Positions 60,285 through 64,000 of a stretch of DNA of 64,000 bases are shown in pieces. A program made the position numbers and the translations under genes. The DNA lies in the NCBI GenBank assembly GCA_963744875.1, contig CAVUVQ010000002.1, forward strand, positions 676,514-740,513, in the 5' to 3' direction. This stretch comes from JACDAE01 sp963744875 (lineage in GTDB: Bacteria > Chloroflexota > Ktedonobacteria > Ktedonobacterales > Ktedonobacteraceae). Below the pieces are notes generated by a model. It did no database searches, had not been told where the DNA came from, and saw only the letters and a program-made list of their open reading frames with translations. The stretch's first letter is position 1. Each line of letters opens with the position of its first letter.

Positions 60285-61541
60285 ATGGTTTCACGCAACA
60301 CCACACAATCGCCATCTTCTACCAATGAAAACCTGTCCGTTCCAGAGCCATCCCCTTCCCGTGGTCGCTCCCGAGGAGGAAAAGGCGTGACCCAGGCACG
60401 TGCCAGAGCACAACGCACGAAATTGGATGTGCAGACGCAAGAGAAGCAAGAGCTTGCTCATTCCCCAGCAGAAGAAAAGCCCCACGTGAGCGCAAAAAAT
60501 CGTAAAAACGTTACGGTAGCGCGTGCGATCCAAGACTATATCGACGATCATGAAGGGGGCAATCACAGCGACAAAACCATCGAGTGGCATCAAACGGCCC
60601 TCGGCCTTCTGCAAACCTACCTGCAACACGAGCGAGAGATTACCGTCATCACAGGGATCGATGCTCCTGATATTAGCGCGTGGTTTGCCTCCATGCGCAA
60701 AACACCGGGAGCACGGGGAAAAATACGCAGTGAACGAACGATCCAAACCTATGCCCGGTCGGCTCGTGCCTTTTTTCACTGGCTGGTGCGCCAGAACCTG
60801 CTTGCCGAGAATCCCTTTGATCGGGTCGTGTTTCCTAAAGTTGGGCGGCCCTTGATCCAGACGATTACCGATGAGGAGTTTGAAAAGCTGCTGCTTGCGT
60901 GTGCACCTCCCAATGAAGAGGGGCGTTTTGCCGAGCGTGCCGCCGTCCGCAATCGTGCAATTCTCTGGCTTTTCTATGATACTGGCATTCGTGTTTCAGA
61001 ACTGACCCACCTCCGATTAGCCGATTTTGATCGCAAGAAAGGCATGATTACCGTCAAGGGGAAAGGATCAAAGGAACGCCGCATTGCCCTGGGACAAAAC
61101 TGCCTGCGCAACGTGCTCCAATATGTGGATCGTCATCGGCCTGATGAGAAGGAATTAGAGGAATGGGGCAGCCTTGGGGAGGATCATCTCTTCCTCGCCG
61201 AAACGAGGCTACCATTGACGAAAAATGGCATTACCTTACTGTTTGCTCGCTTGAAAAAGCGGACCGGAATTACGGGGAAACGGATCAGTCCACACATTTT
61301 TCGTCACACGTTTGCGATCCGCTACCTCATTTTGGGCAACGATCCGTTCAGCTTGCAGGATTTGCTTGGGCATGAGGATATGACGACGGTGAAGCTCTAT
61401 ATGCATATGAACGATGAGACTATTCAAGCGCAGAAGAGGAAGTACAGCCCTGGCGATCATCTCCCGGCAAGTATCCCAGGGCCACGAGAGACACGGCGCC
61501 GGGGATATAAACCAGCGGACCAGCAGGGGAACAAAAAGTAG
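60285..61541 (+). CDS. Tyrosine recombinase / phage-type integrase
   Basis: 418 residues. A disordered N-tail of about 75 (S/P/R-rich), core-binding SAM-like domain (about 76-175), catalytic domain (about 195-380). The active set is complete: R236 in DTGIRVSEL, K in KGKGSKERR (about 258-263), H337 and R340 in SPHIFRHTFA, H363 in LLGHED, Y372 in KLYMHM. It belongs with XerC/D-like integrases. Located after tRNA-Gly and pointing away from it; ATG after GAGAGAAGACACTC. Confidence 0.93.
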   Translation: MVSRNTTQSPSSTNENLSVPEPSPSRGRSRGGKGVTQARARAQRTKLDVQTQEKQELAHSPAEEKPHVSAKNRKNVTVARAIQDYIDDHEGGNHSDKTIEWHQTALGLLQTYLQHEREITVITGIDAPDISAWFASMRKTPGARGKIRSERTIQTYARSARAFFHWLVRQNLLAENPFDRVVFPKVGRPLIQTITDEEFEKLLLACAPPNEEGRFAERAAVRNRAILWLFYDTGIRVSELTHLRLADFDRKKGMITVKGKGSKERRIALGQNCLRNVLQYVDRHRPDEKELEEWGSLGEDHLFLAETRLPLTKNGITLLFARLKKRTGITGKRISPHIFRHTFAIRYLILGNDPFSLQDLLGHEDMTTVKLYMHMNDETIQAQKRKYSPGDHLPASIPGPRETRRRGYKPADQQGNKK

Positions 61542-61656
61542 CGAGGAAGGATTCACACGCGCTGCCTGTTTTCGTCACACGAAAAGATCAGGCGAGGGCA
61601 GGAAGGGACAAACGGCCATTCCTGCCCTCTCTCGAAATGCTGGTACGCACCATCGT

Positions 61657-61739
61657 TGTACTCGTCCCGAGAAATGGTGGACACAGCCTGGAAATGCTCG
61701 TACCGAGAGCGTTTTCAAGGATTTCTCGGGACAAGTACA
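61657..61739. repeat. 19-bp inverted repeat between integrase and actin-like gene
   Basis: TGTACTCGTCCCGAGAAAT (61657-61675) and ATTTCTCGGGACAAGTACA (61721-61739), 18 of 19 paired, 45 bases apart. A third related half (GCTCGTACCGAGAGC) lies between them, and GAAATGCTGGTACG just before (61633). It could be the operator of the parM operon or a recombinase site. Confidence 0.75.
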
Positions 61740-61817
61740 CCACATTTCTGTACGCGTACCGCATTGGTATGGACTGTTTTACTCACCGCTGTCTCATGAC
61801 AGGAAAGGATCTTAGAG

Positions 61818-62897
61818 ATGAACACGCATTTCCCTCTCTACTATGCTGGATTTGAAGTCGGCTCCGCCTTCTCCGGATTGAAAGTTATTCCTGCTGATGG
61901 GCTTGCCCTGGCCCAGGATCTGGCAACCCTTCCCAGCTTTCTCGCTGACGGCGATATTACGACCTTGCTCAAGGGGAGCGCTCTTGAAACCACGCTTGCC
62001 GATGCCCTTCAGGGCGACGACTATGTGTTGACCTGGCAGGATCGCACGTACTTCCTCGGCAATCTCCTGGAGCATGGCACCCATAGTCATAATGCCTTCA
62101 ACGATGAACGACGGTACTGGTCTCTGCATGCACAGATCTTGTTGCTCTGCCTCGCCTGTATCCTCATTCCCGAACGGTGCTTCGAGATCCGCATGGTCAC
62201 GGCTCTCCCCGTCACGCTCTATGACCGTGTACGACGTCAGCAGGTCAAGCAAGCCCTCTCCCAGCACTATTGTTTCAGTTTCAACGGACGGGCGCGTGAG
62301 GTGAAGGTCACCTGTGGTTATGTCGCGATGGAAGGGCAAGGCATTCTCATTCATTGTGGGGATGCTGGAAGTGAACAGGCAATTATCGATGTGGGCGAAC
62401 GAACCACCGATCTCGTCGCGGCCAATGGGCAGCGGCTGGTTGGTCGGTTCTGCAAGGGGGAGCAATTCGGGGTGGGCCAGGTGGTGGAGGATGTGCAGCA
62501 GTTGGGTCAGCGGTATCGGCGCAAGCTCTCGGTTGAGAAAGCCCATGCTCTGCTCACGGCCTATGCGCACCAGCGTCCTTATCCACCCATTGCCATCGGA
62601 ACAGGCATCCTTCCAGAGCAGGAGATCACGGAAACCATTGAAGACTCCATCAAGCGCCTTGCCCAACCGCTCACCTCCTTCCTGGTGGGAGCCTGGAATA
62701 TCGAAGGCGCTCCTGCTGGAACACAATTCGACACCATCTACCTGGGAGGTGGAGGGGCCTATTATGTTGAAAAGGTCATTCGCCAGGCTCTTGAGGACTG
62801 CCATCTGGTGACGGTGCCCGATCCCGAATACGCCAATATCTGCGGCTATGCGGAACTGGCAGCCTCCCTGGATGAAGAGCGCTGGGAGGACAAGTAA
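61818..62897 (+). CDS. ParM/Alp-type actin-like ATPase
   Basis: 359 residues. Actin/Hsp70 fold motifs in order: phosphate-1 YYAGFEVGSAFSGLKV (about 8-23; E13 stands where D is usual), phosphate-2 IIDVGERTTDLVAANG (189-204), and adenosine loop IYLGGGGAYYVEKVI (307-321). This is the pattern of plasmid-segregation actins of the StbA/ParM/Alp7 group, not MreB or FtsA. It would polymerise with ATP to push DNA copies apart. Directly followed by a small DNA-binding-like gene, as in parMR operons. Confidence 0.85.
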   Translation: MNTHFPLYYAGFEVGSAFSGLKVIPADGLALAQDLATLPSFLADGDITTLLKGSALETTLADALQGDDYVLTWQDRTYFLGNLLEHGTHSHNAFNDERRYWSLHAQILLLCLACILIPERCFEIRMVTALPVTLYDRVRRQQVKQALSQHYCFSFNGRAREVKVTCGYVAMEGQGILIHCGDAGSEQAIIDVGERTTDLVAANGQRLVGRFCKGEQFGVGQVVEDVQQLGQRYRRKLSVEKAHALLTAYAHQRPYPPIAIGTGILPEQEITETIEDSIKRLAQPLTSFLVGAWNIEGAPAGTQFDTIYLGGGGAYYVEKVIRQALEDCHLVTVPDPEYANICGYAELAASLDEERWEDK

Positions 62898-63203
62898 ATG
62901 CGTGCGACCAGTGATGAGTATTGGAATACCAGCCTGCCCAAAGATCATGATGCATTGCGTGAGTTGGATACCTATTGCCAGGAATGGGGTGGGTTGACCC
63001 GCGCTGAGGCGACGCGTCGGCTGCTCATCGAATGGACGTTGCTACGTCAAGGGAAAGATCTCTCGGCCTGGAGTCCCGCCACTCCTGTCCGCTTTGCCGC
63101 ATCAGGGTCTGCTGAAGGAGCCAGACGCGTGGGAGGGGGAGCGCAGAAGCCTCCCCTTTTGCATGCAACCGCCAAAGCGGCAAGTCAAGTTCTTGACGAT
63201 TGA
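62898..63203 (+). CDS. Small ribbon-helix-helix-like protein, probable ParR adaptor
   Basis: 101 residues, ATG directly after the stop of the actin-like gene (TAAATG). The first 55 residues have a short strand then two helices: HDALRELDTYCQEWGGLTRAEATRRLLIEWTLLRQG, which fits a ribbon-helix-helix DNA-binding domain. The rest is a low-complexity tail (about 60-101) ending KAASQVLDD. ParR proteins have this plan: DNA-binding head and a C-terminal tail that touches the filament. Function inferred from position and shape, not from recognised homology. Confidence 0.6.
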   Translation: MRATSDEYWNTSLPKDHDALRELDTYCQEWGGLTRAEATRRLLIEWTLLRQGKDLSAWSPATPVRFAASGSAEGARRVGGGAQKPPLLHATAKAASQVLDD

Positions 63204-63340
63204 TCGTTGGTGATCAAGAACAGAATGCGTGGAGAGTGTTTTTCTTGTTCTCTCCGTATTTCGCTGTTTAAATCTGGATCTTCTTACACGTTCACTTCAT
63301 CCTCCAGACCGAAACGTATCTTCAGATCTGGTTGAAGGAA

Positions 63341-63368
63341 GGGAGATGGCACGCCATGGTCATCTCCC
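63341..63368 (+). terminator. Hairpin at the end of the parMR-like operon
   Basis: GGGAGATG / CATCTCCC, perfect 8-bp stem with a 12-base loop, followed by a pyrimidine-rich stretch (CTCTCTTTCTCC). Lies between the operon and the convergent GNAT gene. A smaller TTCTTGA/TCAAGAA repeat covers the end of the ParR-like gene (63191-63221). Confidence 0.55.
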
Positions 63369-63405
63369 CTCTCTTTCTCCTCCAGAAAAAGGGAAAGATA
63401 GGCAT

Positions 63406-64000
63406 TTAGACAGGAGGTGCAAACACCTTGTGATACAGGTATGTCCGACACAGTAATTGAAAGCCGACGGCTTCATAAACGAAACGCGAGGAAGTAAACT
63501 CCGTACTCTTCTCCTCCTTCCCGGGATGAGCGCCTATCACCAATGCCGCCTGCATTCCCCGTTCGCGTAAGCGCTGTAACCCGCCAAGCATCAGCGCCGT
63601 TGCCAAACCTTGACGACGAAATTGTGGGCGCGTTCCTACCGGTTCAAACAGGCCCACGCGGTTCACCGGGTCCACCCAGCAAATGCAACCAGCTACTGGC
63701 GTGCCATCAGGGGCCATAACCATTAGATCGAGCTGAGGATCGTATCCAGGCATCTGCATCACTGCTAGTTGTCGCAAGGTTCCTTCCTCATAGGTCTTGC
63801 TCCCCTGTGGAAAAAAAGCATCACGGTGAAGCGCAGCTCGCAGCTCGGCCTCAGCCTCTCCTGCAACCGGGCGAAGCGTAAATCCTGTGGGCAAAATGGG
63901 TGCTGGCACTGGCTCGATCAGCGGTTGGCGGTAACAATGATAGGACATTTCCTGGCGTGCGTACCCTTCACGTTCAAGAAAACGCACCATCCCCAGATCG
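63406..64000 (-). CDS. GNAT acetyltransferase, 5' end outside the window
   Basis: At least 198 residues; the reading frame stays open to the window edge, and the first residues (MVRFLEREGYARQE) look like the end of a preceding GNAT domain, so the true start lies beyond 64000. The visible domain has VGLFEPVGTRPQFRRQGLATALMLGGLQRL (acetyl-CoA loop RRQGLA) and FVYEAVGFQLLCRTY. Tandem GNAT proteins of this kind occur widely in soil bacteria. It may be chromosome flanking the element or part of it. Confidence 0.8.
   Translation of the reverse strand, partial: DLGMVRFLEREGYARQEMSYHCYRQPLIEPVPAPILPTGFTLRPVAGEAEAELRAALHRDAFFPQGSKTYEEGTLRQLAVMQMPGYDPQLDLMVMAPDGTPVAGCICWVDPVNRVGLFEPVGTRPQFRRQGLATALMLGGLQRLRERGMQAALVIGAHPGKEEKSTEFTSSRFVYEAVGFQLLCRTYLYHKVFAPPV

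Noticed and set aside
61812..62948. Long open frame of 378 codons on the minus strand opposite the actin-like gene
   Set aside because: Antisense to a gene with clear actin motifs; the translated sequence has no recognisable domain, and ParM plus the next gene form a tight operon on the other strand.
59695..64000. Second attachment site (repeat of the tRNA-Gly 3' end)
   Set aside because: Searched by eye for TTCGAAATCTCGTCTCCCGC-like sequence after the tRNA; none found, so element boundaries are not claimed.

Overview
The window looks like chromosome of a Ktedonobacteria-like Chloroflexota bacterium. This is inferred from gene content only: a b6-type cytochrome bc operon whose c-type domain is fused to a cupredoxin, many HPK7/NarL two-component pairs, collagen-like and Asp-box secreted proteins, IS remnants and GTAGGGACC palindromes. 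No 16S gene is present, so the placement is not proven. Base composition is moderate (about half GC), except a GC-rich patch at 48.65-49.2 kb and the element-like region after 59.7 kb.

Layout. 0-8.5 kb: secreted beta-propeller protein, GNAT, GAF-PAS-cyclase, SDR, a frameshifted WD40 membrane protein and a small secreted protein resembling GH134 mannanases. 8.7-22.5 kb: signalling region with three two-component clusters, a GDSL hydrolase, a pyridine nucleotide-disulfide type oxidoreductase and a zinc-ribbon membrane protein. 23-28 kb: electron-transfer operon (cytochrome b6, subunit IV, Rieske, degenerate cytochrome c plus cupredoxin, polytopic membrane protein), closed by a clear terminator. 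28-39.9 kb: glycogen synthase, a sigma-like/HTH pair, LarC, DUF1992, a PD-(D/E)XK protein, tRNA-Thr, RdgB, a DnaQ-DinG protein with ruined helicase motifs, and a molybdopterin oxidoreductase. 40-45.4 kb: decayed FAD oxidase, TMEM175-type channel, D,D-carboxypeptidase, and an ECF sigma factor with a membrane partner carrying Asp-box repeats. 45.4-56.4 kb: urease genes ureG, ureC, ureB, ureA, ureD and ureF, scattered over 11 kb with ureC on the opposite strand, interrupted by a pseudogene, TnpB and IS5 remnants and two collagen-like secreted proteins. 56.6-59.7 kb: glycosyltransferase stub, MerR regulator, Obg, tRNA-Pro and tRNA-Gly.

59.7-63.4 kb holds the most interesting module. Just after tRNA-Gly there is a 360-bp array of about 16 units centred on CCTGCC, phased every 22-24 bp. 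It is followed by a tyrosine recombinase, an actin-like ParM/Alp ATPase and a small ribbon-helix-helix-like protein whose start codon touches the ParM stop. I read this as an integrative element that carries its own actin-type (type II) partition cassette, with the phased array as candidate centromere. The far end of the element is not in the window.

Several genes are broken by single-base frameshifts, four of them at short homopolymers (WD40, GAF kinase, FAD oxidase, carboxypeptidase). Either these are recent pseudogenes or the consensus has indel errors. The same caution applies to every 'pseudogene' call here.
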